DNA of 64,000 nucleotides from Corbicula japonica (lineage: Eukaryota; Mollusca; Bivalvia; Venerida; Cyrenidae), in assembly GCA_038501625.1 (NCBI GenBank), contig JAZAYU010000008.1:9548938-9612937 (forward strand), given 5' to 3'. Of this stretch, positions 1 through 14,500 are shown piece by piece. The first letter of the stretch is position 1. The number at the start of each line of letters is the position of its first letter. A model generated the notes under the pieces. That model saw only the letters and a program-made list of their open reading frames with translations, was not told where the DNA came from and did no database searches. The position numbers and the translations under genes are program-made.

Positions 1-87
1 TTTGAAAACCATGCAGAGATCTAAATAAAAGTTAGAAGACTGTAGAGCTGTAAAACATTTCTGCAGTTAAACTTATGCTTTAAGTCC

Positions 88-371
88 TTGCATCATTGTT
101 GAGTAAAGATTGGGTTGGAATTAATTCACCGAGGCGAATTGTTAATTTATACGAGCACCAGAGGGGAAAATGTTAGGTTGGTTCACCCTAGAATCTGTTT
201 TAAAACAGTGGCTAGTATGACTGTTTCAAGGCGGTAAACAACAAGGTCCTCATTTTCGTATATTTTGTGTTGTCTTTGATTATATTATAAACTCATGTTC
301 TGTATACTTTTTGACTGTGTGGACAGTCTGTGTTTTCCCATATCAGTTATTCCTGGTATGCATATTTCACT
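88..371 (+). repeat. Penelope-like element 3'-end fragment
   Basis: A diverged copy of the dispersed 3'-terminal sequence that also follows the reverse transcriptase near 16-20 kb. It ends with the family's typical terminus (mattcctg-atgcatattt). It is 5'-truncated and contains no coding sequence. Orientation is that of the element's sense strand. Confidence 0.7.
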
Positions 372-3185
372 TATATGTACATGTAACATGATCATACTGA
401 TTAAAGGGCAGTCTACAGTCGCCGTTGCACTTTCATCGAATAAAAAGAAAATAACAAAAATCCATTTAAGGGCATAGTGATGTTCAATAAAACTTTGCAC
501 AAAAATGTCATTTGTGTATCTTTATTTAAGATTAAGAAAATTTCCATAAAATTTCATTGACATCCAAATACAAAAAACAATGAACACAAAATATCAATTT
601 AAATACGCACCTAAGTAATATGACACTGAGAACTGTGTTTCCTAGTCGCATAAATTTGTGACGAAGGAATACAAAGTTGATTTCTCTCTACATAATTGAA
701 AGTCTTTTAAAACGGCACAACACATTGTTGACAGTATCATAGTACTTTTGCCGGAACTTAAAACAATTTGCAGTGTGCAGAGTAATATTAAACTGCATTT
801 AAGCGCAATGGAGCCTTTGATAATCTTCTTGTTAATTGATAAAAGTGTCATGTCGACTGCCGACCGCCCTTAAAAACGACAATGTTGTCAAATTGTCTGT
901 AGTTCTGGCTTATCTTGAGGTCAGCTCCTGGTCTGAAAACAATAATTTAAGAGAATTGTAAATAATTTACTACAAACTTGAAGATTGTTATAATAATAAT
1001 TGTTATTAAAGATTACATAGATAAACGCGTACAACTAACTATTATAATAGCTAAATAAAAAATGTTGTCTTTATTATATATTTACGTTTTTAAAACAAAA
1101 ACTGCAGGTTGAAAATCACTATGTTTTGGTACAAGACTTTAGGGTAATATAACTCCGTAACTCGCTAGTGTGCAAACAATCTAAAACACACCCACAACAT
1201 AATATGGGTTTAGAAAAATGTTGCCTACAAAAGACTCCATGAGAGAGAAGCAAACCCGTATGTAGATAATCTATTTCTGTAATATCGAAGCAAATATTTT
1301 GTATTTATTTAACTTTAAACTTTTCAAGATGTTTATTCGACAAAAGTTTTCGAAAAGACTATTAATTGTTAAAAGGCAAAATATTTTAACTTTTTCTAAA
1401 ATCACGAAAAGGAATTTCTAATAATTCGAGACCAATTTTTCGTAATTCAGTTTTGAAGGTCGGAAGAAAAGTAAGTCGACATAATACTTGGGATAATAGG
1501 ATTGATTATTTGAACACTCCTGAAAACCGGCTGCAGCCTGTTACACGATAATCAGCTTAATAATGTACTTGGAATAGACAGACTAAACAAACACTAAATA
1601 CTTTATGCATGAAGCCGTTATAACTGAAGCAAATAGAAAAAAATATTATTTTTACAACATACCTGCAAAACACTGAAGAACAATAAGGAATCAATATATT
1701 CATTGCTGTCTATATAATATTTGTTTACAAGCGGAAATAATCTTTAAAGAACAATACAAACACTGAAGTAAATGTTTTGTTGTTTTGTTTTATTTTGAAT
1801 GGGAGTAAGGGCCATGGCTCCAACAATTTACCAGAATAATTTGCTAATTACAACAAACTCAATTAAGATAGAGAAGAAAGTAGCTCTTGGACCAGAAGCA
1901 CACTTGGTTCTCTTCTTATTAATTATATTGCGAAAGGCTGGTGACAACAACTTTACCGCTCACCAGAGACTATGTCTTTGAAAAAGTAAAGAAATATCAG
2001 TTTAAACAGTTTTCCGAACAAATTGAAGAACTTTTCAAAGTTAATACACAAAACTTCCCACGGATTCCAGAATTTCAAACCTGGATGTGATTTATTATAC
2101 TGTGAGTGAAAAGAAATTTCATTGAATTTGATTTGATGATTTACTGTTGATGTATGTCCATATTTATGGATTGGCTGTAGATATGAAATGCACATGCCTT
2201 AATTTCTCTTTACTTTGACCTCCCATCTTTTGTTGGTAACCGCCATCTTGATTTGAATTTAAGTTTCTCACATACACTGTCAAGAAACCAGGAGCCGTGA
2301 CGTTTGCATCTTGTTTGTTTTCTTCCTGAAAATAATCAGAAAACAAAGCAGCACAACGCAACAAGAAAATCAAACAAGATAGAGTGCTGATTAATATTTT
2401 ACTAAACTTGACCTTAAGGGTGTGGTGGGCGGGAAACAAAATATTCAACAAACAATAACTTCAAAACTATAAATTTTCCAATTTTACCAACGCCCAAATA
2501 ATCCTCTTGTTGTGTACAAATCCGGAAACGAAAAGGGGGTTAAGCTAAAAGACCGTCTACCGACCTGAGACGTATTGGATTATTCCTCTTGTAACCCGTT
2601 CAAGCGAGGAACGCTTAAACTATATTATGTGATTTTATAATGTAGACAAACTATTTTTATTAAAAGCAACTGCCAATATTTCTATTTGATAATGGCTGTC
2701 GTTATATACCGATTTCTTTTCAAATTGCTCACCATATTTTAACTTTGTTATGATCATGTCATCCGTACACCGCAAACACTAGCCATGGTTTACTTAGACC
2801 AATTTGTAAATGTAACTTCATTTTTAGTAAATGATACTGGCAAAAAAAACCCTGTTATACTTTTTTTCAATAATTTTTTGAACGAAATACATTTTCTTAA
2901 TTTATATTTACGAAAAGGTTATCGGAAGTTTATTTGTCTAACCAATGAACATAAAACTTGAACGCTAAGTATAACAATGAAAAATAATTCGTATTCAACA
3001 TTCGATTTCCTATAAAGTATAAATAATGTTAAGGTTGATATTTCAGAGTGTTCTGCAGAGATAAAACTTAGAACACGCGTCTATGGAAATGTTTTGACAA
3101 AATTCTATTCTAAACAAATGATGTATTAAGTCTTTAACTTACCCCCAGAAGAACTAACCATACGCTTAGAATATAATAAAAAAAG
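372..3185. other. AT-rich upstream sequence, no gene seen
   Basis: Only short open frames occur (60-95 codons), on both strands, with no recognisable domain, exon pattern or repeat structure. I see no promoter or RNA gene that I can support. Confidence 0.5.
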
Positions 3186-3189
3186 TGGA

Positions 3190-3640
3190 ATATGCATATC
3201 AGGAAACGATACACTCACAAAACACAGCCTCCCTACGTAGCGAAAAGAAGGAGAGGAAAAGCTAGCATGTTTGTTATAAGTATGTCAATTCAAATAAGAC
3301 CCCACAAACAATTCACGATAAAGAGAACCCTCGGGGATATCGCCTTGGAACGTTCAGTGGCAAAACATATTGCCATTGACACTTTAAACCTGGTTCTAGG
3401 GTGCACCAACCTCAAACTTGCCCCCAACAGGTTCTCATATCAACAAACAAGTACAAGTTGTCTTGGTGAAATAACTCCAACTCACCCATCAGCTTAACAA
3501 TGTTGCATGCAAAAGCTCACAAACATATAAAACATAAGAAGCTATAAGCATTGCAAAGCCAAATGGGCGAGTACCCGATGATCTAACCGAGACCATGCCC
3601 CCTGGAGTCAAATTAACAAGAACACGAGTGATTAATCAAA
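3190..3640 (-). repeat. Penelope-like element 3'-end fragment
   Basis: Same 3'-terminal repeat family as at 6387-6932, in the opposite orientation. The terminus lies at the low coordinate (atatgcatatcagg). The conserved internal block (gttctagggtgcaccaacctc and relatives) and the segment leading towards the RT stop are both present. The open frame over it (3192-3497) is a repeat shadow, not a gene. Confidence 0.75.
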
Positions 3641-3649
3641 CATAATCAC

Positions 3650-5300
3650 CATGATCATATCTTCACCAATAGATAGTATTGAACACAGGTAAAATTGGCA
3701 TACGGTATAACATGATCATTATTTCCAGATCAGCCCATTTAATACAAACTTAAAATCACTTACCATTTTGAGAGTTCACTTTGTCGTTAATTATTTGTAA
3801 GGCCAAAGTTTTAATCATATTGTGAAACTAATCTCTATCTCCCTCTTATTATTAACAGTAGTTGTTTGGGAAAGCTGTGTTTTCTGCTGATATAGTATAC
3901 TTACTCCACTTTCGATGGAGTTTTTTTGCCGCAAAAAAAGTTCAAATAAGTTACTCCAAGTAAAACAAACCATGAAACATCTTGTATTCTTAATTGCACA
4001 GAAAAAAGACAATGTGAAACATATCAGTTAACATTAAAAACTAAATAATTTTACTCGAAAAAGAGAAGAAAATGCTCGACGAAAATTTTAATTATGGCAA
4101 ATGTAGTGAAATTTCGTATTATATGACTTAAGAATCGAATCGTTAAACCATTCTCATTTGGATTTGATTAAATCATCTAACAATTTCAGTCAGCTTAGCA
4201 AAAATTATTATTAATATATCAACGCGAGATATAGTTTGTGTATGTGACAAGTTACATTCAATTCAAATCGTTCGCACTCCGGAAGCATTAATTAAGAATC
4301 CTTAATGATATTTCTTGGAGTTGACATGCAAAATAATGTCTCATGCAAACCCATTTTCCAAAGTATATAATCTTCTTAAGACAATCTTATGCTAATATGT
4401 TATTTTATGACATTTTGTGTGTGCAGCATATGTGTCTAGGACAAGAGAACAAAACTCTTAGATTTAATGTAAACCGGGGCAAAATTCCTATTCGGACACC
4501 TCTGATGTTTCCTTACATGTGTAAGAATAGTTATATTACTAAAATTTTAATAAGGATCTTCTGTTATGATTATGTTTAGATTTGTGTTCAAGACGATTGC
4601 CACACATTAAATTTTGCAACTATTTTGACTGAAACTTTGCACGATTACAATACAGAGCCATTATATACAAATATTAAATTCAACAGTAACGTTTCAGCGA
4701 CTTTTAAAGTTTTTTTTTAACTCTTTTACGAGGTAACCTTATACTGAAATGAAAATCTTATATAACCTCAAAATGTCTTTTTAAACTGGAAAAGCACTTA
4801 ACCTTATTTACCGATAACTCAAACATATAAATACATTCTTTTACATGAGATCAATAGGCCTTTGTATAAAAAAGTGTTTTCTTTTAGAAAAAAAGAGTTA
4901 GATATTATTGTTTGCATACTTTATTTTTTTGTACTGGTTTGAAAAATATTTGTAAATTTTTCATGCAAGATTGTGACCTATGTTTCTCTTAAGTTATTTA
5001 AAAAGAATAGTCTTTAAATAATATTTTGGTAATTCTTTTGCAATGTCTTTTGGTCAGAAGTTGAGAAATTTTTATTTAATTTTTATTTTCAACCAAAAAA
5101 CCCCTCTTTGTATGATTTAGAAGGATTTACATTTCTTGTTTTTCTCGATCATATGTGTTATTTCAAGTTGATATAGATAGTCAAGTTTTAATACCGTATA
5201 TTTAATCATGGAATGGTTCTGTTTTTATTATTGAAGGAAAAGAACAACTTATCAGTTAATAAGTTTTAAAACTGCGAATGAAGGTTTGAAGGTTTTAAAG
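3650..5300. other. AT-rich upstream sequence, no gene seen
   Basis: Long A/T runs and scattered short frames. Nothing recognisable as exon, RNA gene or known element. Confidence 0.5.
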
Positions 5301-5412
5301 CTGAGATTGGAAACCAGTCTTCAATCTCAAGCATCCGATTGGCTGAAATGGCGACCAGTCGCCATTTTAGCTAATCAGATGCTTGAGATTTGAGACTGGT
5401 TTCCATGCTCAG
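5301..5412. repeat. 112-bp near-perfect hairpin (foldback MITE-like)
   Basis: The two arms are reverse complements around gcgac-ca-gtcgc (5351-5362). They run from ctgagattggaaaccagtct on the left to its complement at 5393-5412. It lies about 100 bp upstream of the TATA box of the macroglobulin-family gene. Related arm sequence recurs near 45400-45490, so this is probably a small dispersed foldback element rather than a regulatory hairpin. Confidence 0.8.
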
Positions 5413-5517
5413 TTTAATAACATTGCGCAAAGGTTAGGCCCTGGGACAATTATTCAATAGATCTGCTCAAGATATGTATCTGGCCTAACTAGAAGGTAAT
5501 CTATGTGAGATCATCAG

Positions 5518-5525
5518 TATAAATA
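5518..5525 (+). promoter_or_regulatory. TATA box of the macroglobulin-family gene
   Basis: TATAAATA stands 48 bp upstream of the ATG at 5573. This would place transcription start near 5545-5555 with a very short 5' UTR. Position and match support a core promoter; no transcript evidence is available here. Confidence 0.6.
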
Positions 5526-5572
5526 GGCAATTCCTTACGTATTCCTTTAGAAAGGATGCAAACGTCAAAACA

Positions 5573-5579
5573 ATGGCAG
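5573..5579 (+). CDS. Exon 1 (start codon, 7 nt coding)
   Basis: ATGGCAG followed by a consensus donor gtaagc at 5580. It ends in phase 1, which joins exon 2 to give MAGLTRFLV. The TATA box 48 bp upstream supports this start. Confidence 0.7.
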
Positions 5580-8500
5580 GTAAGCTGAAATTTATTTCTT
5601 TTAAATCTTGGTAAAGATTATCTGTGTCTTTAAAGATAACTTTACTTCAAATTTGTGTCAGTGTGTTAAAGAATTTCATCAGAATTTATTACATCTCTTT
5701 GCGATTACACGATTCGAATGCATATGTATTTACAATTTTTTTCTGCAGTTATTTTGTGCTTTTGCGCCACATCAAATATATTCAGTATTTCAAATCTTTT
5801 TATATGGTACTCAACTTTGGGCGCATCACGGAAAAGAGAACCTTCATTCTGTTGACGTCAATTCTTGCCTCATCCGTTGTTCACACTGGCACTGTTCATT
5901 AAGATCCATCTTCCAAAAAGTTATTTCTTCTACATCAGGTTTGACGAGGTTCCTAGTTATATGTATGCTGTTGCGGTCAATCTCTGGGAGAACATCATGG
6001 TATGAATTTTTATCTTAAGTGCAAGTCTCAATTCGAATGTACCCTTCAGCGTTTATCTTGATATTTTAGAATATTGCCAAAGTGAATCACGCAGAAATAT
6101 AAGCAAACGTAACATGTAGACTACACAACCTATGGACAAAGCCAAAGTCTTTGTTCAACAGTTCAGGCTTTTTCTTTTAGATAATGTTATCAATTCATAA
6201 ATGAACACGTGTATGCTGTAAATACAAAAAGATTGGTCAAACTCAAATGTTTTGCGTTTAAGCATAGGGGCTGCAGCAACATACCTCGGTGAATGAACCA
6301 TACTCGATAGTCTCACTGACACAAGAGCATCTACGGTTGTAAAATCAAAACAAGATGTCATGATTATCGAACGTCTACTTTTGGAAGCACGACAGGGGCA
6401 GTGGTTTAAGAGTTTATGAAGGTTTATGGGGAAATCTTTTCTTAAAAGAACCTAGAAGTTCGATTTGTTTCTTTTATCCCTGTCATCGTGTTCTTGCTGA
6501 TTTTACTCCAGGAGCTCTGGTCTCGGTAAGATCATTAAGTGTCCGCCCTTTGGTTTTGCAATGCTATTAGATTCTTATGTTTTATATGTTTGTGTGCTTT
6601 TGCATGCAACATTGTTGAGCCGATAAGTGGGTTGGAGTTGTTTCACCAAGACAACTTGTATTTGTTTTGTGATATGAGAACCTGTTGGGGCAAGTGTGAG
6701 GTTGGTGCACCCTAGAACCTGGTTTAAACTCCCAGTGGCAATTTGTTTTGCCACTGACCGTTCCAAGGCGGTAATCCCTATGGTTCTCATTTTTGTTAAT
6801 TGTTAGTGGTGTCTTTTTTAAAACTGGTCATTTTATTAACCATGCTCTCTGCCTCTCTTCTTCTTGACTGTGTAGGGAGGCTGTTTTTTCTGAATATGGC
6901 GATTCCTGATATGCATATTTCACATTTTTGTTTTAATTTTGTTTAGATACCTTCATAAACATGATAAACTGTAAAACTCCTGCCACCGCCGTTTTAAAGT
7001 CTTAAACTTTATGTTTAAAAGCAAAAGTTAAATTTCTGTGTATGTTTACACGTTACATCTAACATATTTTTATCCTGTTTACCTAATCAGCGTTTTAATT
7101 TTTTAGGCATGTGCCTGTATTCACACCCTCATATTTTCGCCCGGGTTCGGATTTTCTTGTTACAGTGGATATGCACGATTATATAAACGTAGCCGGTGGT
7201 GTGTACGACGTGTCAGCTGACTTCCAAACTTCACCGGGCTATACAACTAGAGTTTCCGCTAACGCCACATTGACAACAGGTTTGAAATGGGTGTTCTTAA
7301 CCTAAACCATTCTTGCAATTTCTCATATTAATAAAGTTTAATATTGCTTGTCATGGCAACGATGAAAGAAAATGTTCTTTTAGAAATTAAATTCTTTATC
7401 TTTTATTTATTCGCAAATGACGTCAAATATATTTTAAGCTTAATAGCTGACATTCTATAAAAAGGTTTTTGATTTTAGAAAGGCATCACGTATGCTTTAA
7501 TTGAATGACGAAAATAAAAATATGTGGATCTGTTTGTTTTTATCCAACGAAATATGATTTTAATCTTATAATTTCAGATAAATCGAGGACTAATATAAAC
7601 CTTCAGGTATGGCAGCCTTTGTTGCTTAAAAAATCATATTTATATATTATATAAATTATATTAAATATTTTTTCTTTTTATATTGTACGTCTTTTTCTTC
7701 CTATAATTCACTAAATACACTGACTGCAAATGAACACGCAACACTCTATTTGGAATATTTTTGATGTGTGTAAATTAATAAACTGGCAAAGGTAGATGTG
7801 TTTTGAAATCAATAAGTAACCAATCGATACATTAATGATCCACTGATATTTTCATTTTTCTCTCCTACTGTAACCCCGTACAAACCCATGAAATTTTCGT
7901 TTGGACATGTAGACAAGCATGAATAACCTTAAAAACAATTTCATCTGTTAACTTTATTTAATGCTACACGCATCTTCAGTTTTCAAGTTTTACTTTATAC
8001 ACATGTGATTATGCCAAGGCTTTCAGACAACCAGCGACATGAGGTTTCGGGCATGATCCAAGGAGGGATGTCCCGACGTGAAATCGCTCAATAAAGTGAT
8101 GCGTTTTCATTGGCTGTCAGTTTATCAATCGGAAATGACTACCAAATCATTAAGATTTTATTATCCCGAATAATTTCTTTGGTACATTTAACTTTAGATA
8201 TCGACACAAGTTTTAGCTTTCCAAAAAGCTAGTCGGTCATTAGCAGATAAATTTACAGAATAAGTATGTATTCGTGCTTGCATTTACTTTTTGACCAATG
8301 GAAGTCAATGCTATGTCCAGTTTTCTGCCGATCAATGTAAAGTAGATTGTATCTGACAAACTATTTGTGAATTTAGTTGTCCATTGCTGTTACTCCAAAG
8401 CATGTAAACAAAAGTTGAACGGCTGATGTTTGATTTTTTTGAAAAAATAAATTAGGATGTTGATGCCTTTATTATTTTTACTTAAGCTTTATGCTGCTCA

Positions 8501-11500
8501 TATTTTTTTTTGTGTTAGAACGGTTTTCTCTGAAACTATTACAGAAACTCGAGAAGCACTATTTGTATTTAAATTAATTTATAAAATTCTCGTTATGCCA
8601 CTGTTCTGAAAAATTTTCACAATTATTTATTTACTTTAAAGGAAGGTTTTTCATTGCTTGAAGTATATTCTAGTAGATCGCCCTTACATAGTAATGATAG
8701 TGCATGTGTTGTCTACCTTACTTTACCGAAACCAGATCCGTTATATTGCATGTGTATGTGGTAGCAGACATCGGGGTCAGGGGTATCCCCGGAAATCTTT
8801 TAAAAGTTAAACTCAATGTGGATTGCAACTGCGACGAGTCTAATCGTTCACTATTAGATTATATTTTGACGAATTGGCACTAAACATTGAAGACCAGAAT
8901 AAACTTATTTCAGGTATGAGTTTCTTTGGTATGTTGTTCACTAATTTCAGAGTTCTCATGCAAACGGTTTTTCTTTTGTTTTAGTATGTGCTTTGTAATT
9001 AGAACATGAATTAGATTAAATTGAGCTTGCAAACATTAGTACATCCTTTTTTTGCGCAACAAGCTCAAAATAAGGCACTGTTATACAAATCTTTGAGAAA
9101 GAGCATTGTATATAAATGTCCCTCTGAATGAGTAAGTGCAAATAAAAGATAAAATGTAATTGCACTGGATATCGCAAACAAATTTCAAAATCCCAGACTT
9201 CCCTAAGTTTACTTTAAACAATGGTCATCTCACATCCGCTAAACTTCTGTTAACTTCTAAGAACATTCACAACATTTGCACTGGAAAGCACAAAAACAAG
9301 ATCTCTCTTTAAAAGTCAATATTTTTACAATTAAGCAAAGTTCTGAACATTTCTTTCGTCCTTAATGCTTATTTAAATCCTCTTGTCATATGCTATAAGC
9401 CTCCACTATTTCACGACCATATGTTTGGTGATTTATACCACATGTTAGAAAAAAAAATTAATGTGAACGCATGAGTAGAAGTTTTCGTCAATTTTCAAAG
9501 TGAACGCAGTGTTAGGAGTTTTTTGAGACCCGCATTTTTTCATATAACATGGCACACACCTATATAGAAGTTTTTGTCAATTTTCAGTGAATGCAGTGAC
9601 AGGAGTTTTTTTGAGACCCGTATTTTTTCATATAACATGGCATACACCTATATTGACATCATTAAAACAAAAAAAAAACAACAAGAAAATGTGCAAGAAC
9701 CTGTAATATATTACATGTTGAAGTTCTAAATAAATAACAATACCAACATTCAAACGAAATTGTTGACGATCAGAATAGTAATTATAATCAGTTCGAGTTT
9801 CTGTCAGGCTGCTGTTGCAAAATGGTAAGATTTATCACCAGCTTAAATGCATTACTTAAAAAAACCCGGAAATATATATAAGTAAACTTATTTTGTATGA
9901 CATCAAATAAAATTTAAGCGCTTTTATTTCAAAGCTGCTTTTTAACTTCAGGGTCATTTATTTTTTTGGTTAAAGGTTATGCTAATGACCGACTAGCTTT
10001 TTGTAAACTTGTGTTTACAGACAGCATTTCCGCCAATGTCGGATATTCGTGAGTCTCTAAGAAAAACATAAACGTTTTTTTTGCTTTTCGACGAACAAAA
10101 CCAAGATAATTACGAATCTATTTCATATATGGCATCATTCTGAACAGTTGTTTGATTCAAATAAAGGATCAGTTCAACTTATTTGCATCTAAAATTTTGC
10201 TATAAAGGTTTGCATCACGTCACTATATAAATAAGGATGCATAACATTATTTCTATACGCTGTATAACATACAACATACGTATGTATGGAAGCATATTTG
10301 CGCCACAACTTAACCATATAAAGTAACGTGAAAAAAGGAGGATTTCGCAAAAAAAGTTTTTTTTCGCGAAAACAGATAAATTACACACGAAAGAAATTAA
10401 CACGAATTTATTTCTGATAATGCTCTAAAATGCCTCAACATAAAGATGTAGTATCCATGAAAGTAATGGAGGATTTCACGAAAACAGATTTTTTTCTCGA
10501 AAACAGATAGCTTTTTTTTTCGCGAAAACATCCATAATTTTCACGTTATTTTATGTGGTTAAGTTGTAGCACAAATATGCTGCCATAATTTTTAGATAAC
10601 TGGCATCTTTCTTGAAATTGTTACGCTTTCATGAAAAGTTATCTGTTTTTCGTTTCACGAAATCTGATTTCGTGAAATCTTCCATTATTTTCATGCAAAA
10701 ATATCTTTCGTGAAATTTTTAAGGTTTCGTGAAAAGTTTTGTGTTTTCGTGAAATCCTCCATTATTTACATTAACACTTTATCTTTATGTTGTGGCAGTT
10801 TAGAGCACTAACAGAAATAAATTCGTGTTAACATAACTTTTTTAATCGTGAAAATATGGATGTTTTCGCGCATAATAATTTTTTTGCGAAATCCTCCATT
10901 ATTTTACGTTATTTTATGTGGTTAAGTTGTGGCACAAATATCCTTCCATACGAAACATATTTTTGCATGAAAATAATGGAAGATTTCACGAAATCAGATT
11001 TCGTGAAACGAAAAACAGATAACTTTTCATGAAAGCGTAACAATTTCACGAAAGATGACAGTTATCTAAAAATTATGGAAGCATATTTGAGCCACAACTT
11101 AACCACATAAAATAACTTGAAAATAATGGAGGATTATGCAAAAAAAAGTTTTTTTTCGCGAAAACATCCATATGTTAACGACAACAAAAAGTTTGTGAAA
11201 TTTTCAAGGTTTATGAAAAGTTATCTGTTTTCGAGAAAACAAAATCTGTTTTCGTGAAATCCTCGATTATTTTCATGGATACTATATCTTTATGTTGAGG
11301 CAATTTAGAGCATTATCAGGAATAAATTCGTGTTAATTTCTTTCGTGTGTAATTTATCTGTTTTCGCGAAAAAAAACTATTTTATAAGAAATCCTCCATT
11401 TTTTTCACGTTATTTTATATGGTTAAGTTGTGGCACAAATATGCTTCCATAGTTTCGTGAAAATTTTAAGGTTTCCTGAAAAGTTGTGTTTTTGTGAAAT

Positions 11501-14500
11501 TCTCCATTATTTACGTGAAAACTTTATCTTTATGTTGTGGCAGTTTTGAGCACTAACAGGAATAAATTCGTGTTAACATAACTTTTTATTGTCGTGGAAA
11601 TATGGATATTTTCGCGAAAAAAAACTTTTTTTGCGAAATCCTTCATTATTTTTACGTTATTTTATGTGGTTAAGTTGTGGCAAAAAATGCTTTTATACTT
11701 TTCTTTCAAGTAGGGAGAACGAAATTGCATTCGCAAGCTTTAGACGGGCGGTTTTGTCTAAAGTGACAACGTCCGGTGCCGCTGTTGACCGGTGTTACCC
11801 TTCAAAGTTCAAGTTTGGTCCATTATAATATCTCGGTCAGGGTGACCGACAATTAAAATAAGTATACAAGTAACACGATTATCAACACTGAAGTCTTTTC
11901 CGGTAAACATCTTCTATATCAAGCAATCTAACGTCAGCCTCTACACTATCTGTTTGCGTCCGTAAACAGGCGGCATAGTCTAAATTCCATTCCGTCTGGT
12001 ACGTGATATCACTGTTAACCGGTGTTCAGACTAAAGATCTCAAGTTTGGTCGATTATAATGTCGGTCATCAGGATGACCGACAATTAATTTCTATCATCA
12101 GTTCTTAGAAAAGATGGAGTGAACCAATGTGTGATCTAATTATTAGTGCGGACACTTAAACACTGCAACCCACGAATGAATATGTAAGGAAATATGTTAT
12201 GAGTTAAAAAAATTTGGTTGTCAGAATACAAACGCATCAATGACATTCTTTCAAGTAACAAAGGGACGAAGACGGGACGTATTATAAGATTAGCTATGCC
12301 GGGCGGACGCGCTATTTCCTGGCGTTTGTTCGGATCATAACTCTGACAATATCAAGGCTGTTGACTTGACACTTTATAGAATAGAGATAGGCCTCATTGA
12401 GACGGAGTACAGTGCACATTAAACATAGCACTGCACTTCACTTCATAATTTTGGAATTATTCCCCTAAATTTTATTGTCTGGAGCATATTTTTTTAGAAA
12501 TTTCCCATTTGTTTAATTATATTTTGCGGAATTTTACTCCTACATATCGAATCTTTTGACTTGAAATATGATCCATAGATAGGTCTTGTTGAGTAAAAGT
12601 GCAGTAACTCTTTACTTTATGATTTTAGAGTTGTGTCCGTTTGTTTAATTTTCTTACTCCTACGTTGTCAAAGCGATTGACTTTCCCTCATTGAAATTTC
12701 ACAGGTAGATAGATCTCATTGAGACGGTGTGATGTGCACACAAACCGTCAATGTGCACTTCACGATTTTGTAGTGATTCCTTCAAGTTAAATTTTCGTGC
12801 TTAGTGTTTATCTGGACCATACTCCTACATTATCAAAGCTATTGACTTGAAACTTCATAGACGGATAGTTTTTGTATTAAAATATGGAAAAGTGCTCAAG
12901 AACCACCATTCTGCTCTTCTTACTTTTCAGTAACACCGTTTTCCACACAAATTAATCTTATATGTAAATATCTATATATTTGATATTATTCCACTTTGAG
13001 TGCAGTCCACAATCATTCCTTGCACCGTACAACAATTTGGCCGTTTGGCGGATAAAAGATGTTTTATGTTATTCTCCTTGAATTTTTCTTGCAAAATAAG
13101 AGTGACGGACGAATTTGCTCTTCCTTGCGGTGCTCTTGTTTATTTTTTTAGATTCCAGGATCGGTCAACGGCGATTATTATGGACACAGGATATATTTAC
13201 AAATATTCAAGGCAGATAATCGTTACCGCCTAGGATACAGCTATATTTACACGTATCGTATGCAAGATAAATTTCAAGACACAATCCTTATTCAGACCGA
13301 CAAAGGTTTATATAAAGCTGGACAAACAGGTAACTCTTAAACATGAATAATTTACATGAATTTGTACTCAATATTAAATTTATCAGGAAATATATAACAT
13401 AAACATATTTTATACATGGACGGCCTGTAACGGAAATGGAGAAATTAATACGTTTCACTTTTTTATTCACAAATATGAAAAAAAAAACAGTTGTTGAATT
13501 TTTTTTTTGTATTAATTGTATCCTTAATAATTAAATAAGACAACTTAAACATACAAGAAATATGATAAACAACAAACACTCCTGGATCGCCTCCCCACTG
13601 AATCAGTAATGTATGGAACAATCCGCTTGTTTCTTGTCCATGGATTATAACAGTGATATTTTGGCTAACCAGGAAATGCAGATGCTAATTATGTTTGCAA
13701 ATTTCTTACAAAAAACATGGACATTTTTGAATCGCCGGTTGATAGCCGGTTTTATTGTAATCGTATCCGAATAGACTAGTCATCCTTAATGTGTCAAATT
13801 CTGTGCTCAATAAATCCATGATATTCCTTTTTTTTAAATCGTCAGTTTAAAAGTGAGAATTTTTCAATCTTTCTTGCATCCAAATAAAATTTCATTGTTT
13901 AAATCAAGGTTTTTACTAAAATCGTACGGTTCTATGTTTATATAAAAGGCTGTGTTTTATACCTGAACCCAATTGCTAGCACAAAACTTTCACTGAACAG
14001 CTCGATATGAATCCAGGCGTGTTATCGAAAGGGATGTTAAAAAGTTTTTTCTGCTCTTCACAGTATTTTGAACATTTTCCTTTATAAACCAATGTGTTGA
14101 CTCATGTAAATTTCCAAAAATTATAGATTTCTTTTTCAAATAATTAATTTTTTAAAGAAACATAAATAAAACTTATATTTCCTAAAAACACACATTTACG
14201 CTACTTTTTAGTAACCCTCATATCTTTCTTGGGTCGGAATAGATATACGTATTTAGGGTCATCTACTAATAGCTATTATTTAAAATAATGCGTGACCCAT
14301 AATTCGTCCGGAAAACATTTTCCTGAAAAACTAAAAATACGAAATATTTTTTAAAATATTTTTTATTCTGATATAGCAATATAATATATATATTATGACC
14401 TAATAATTTTTTTCTAGTAGCAATGTAATTATTTTTGTATTGGTTTGTACACATTATATTGAGTTTGTTCATTTAATAACAACGATTGAGCATTACATTT

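Noticed and set aside
5608..6018. 136- and 92-codon frames with a signal-like segment near exon 2
   Set aside because: Only the frame joined by the 5939 acceptor and 5999 donor keeps phase with exon 3; the others hit stops or break MG1.
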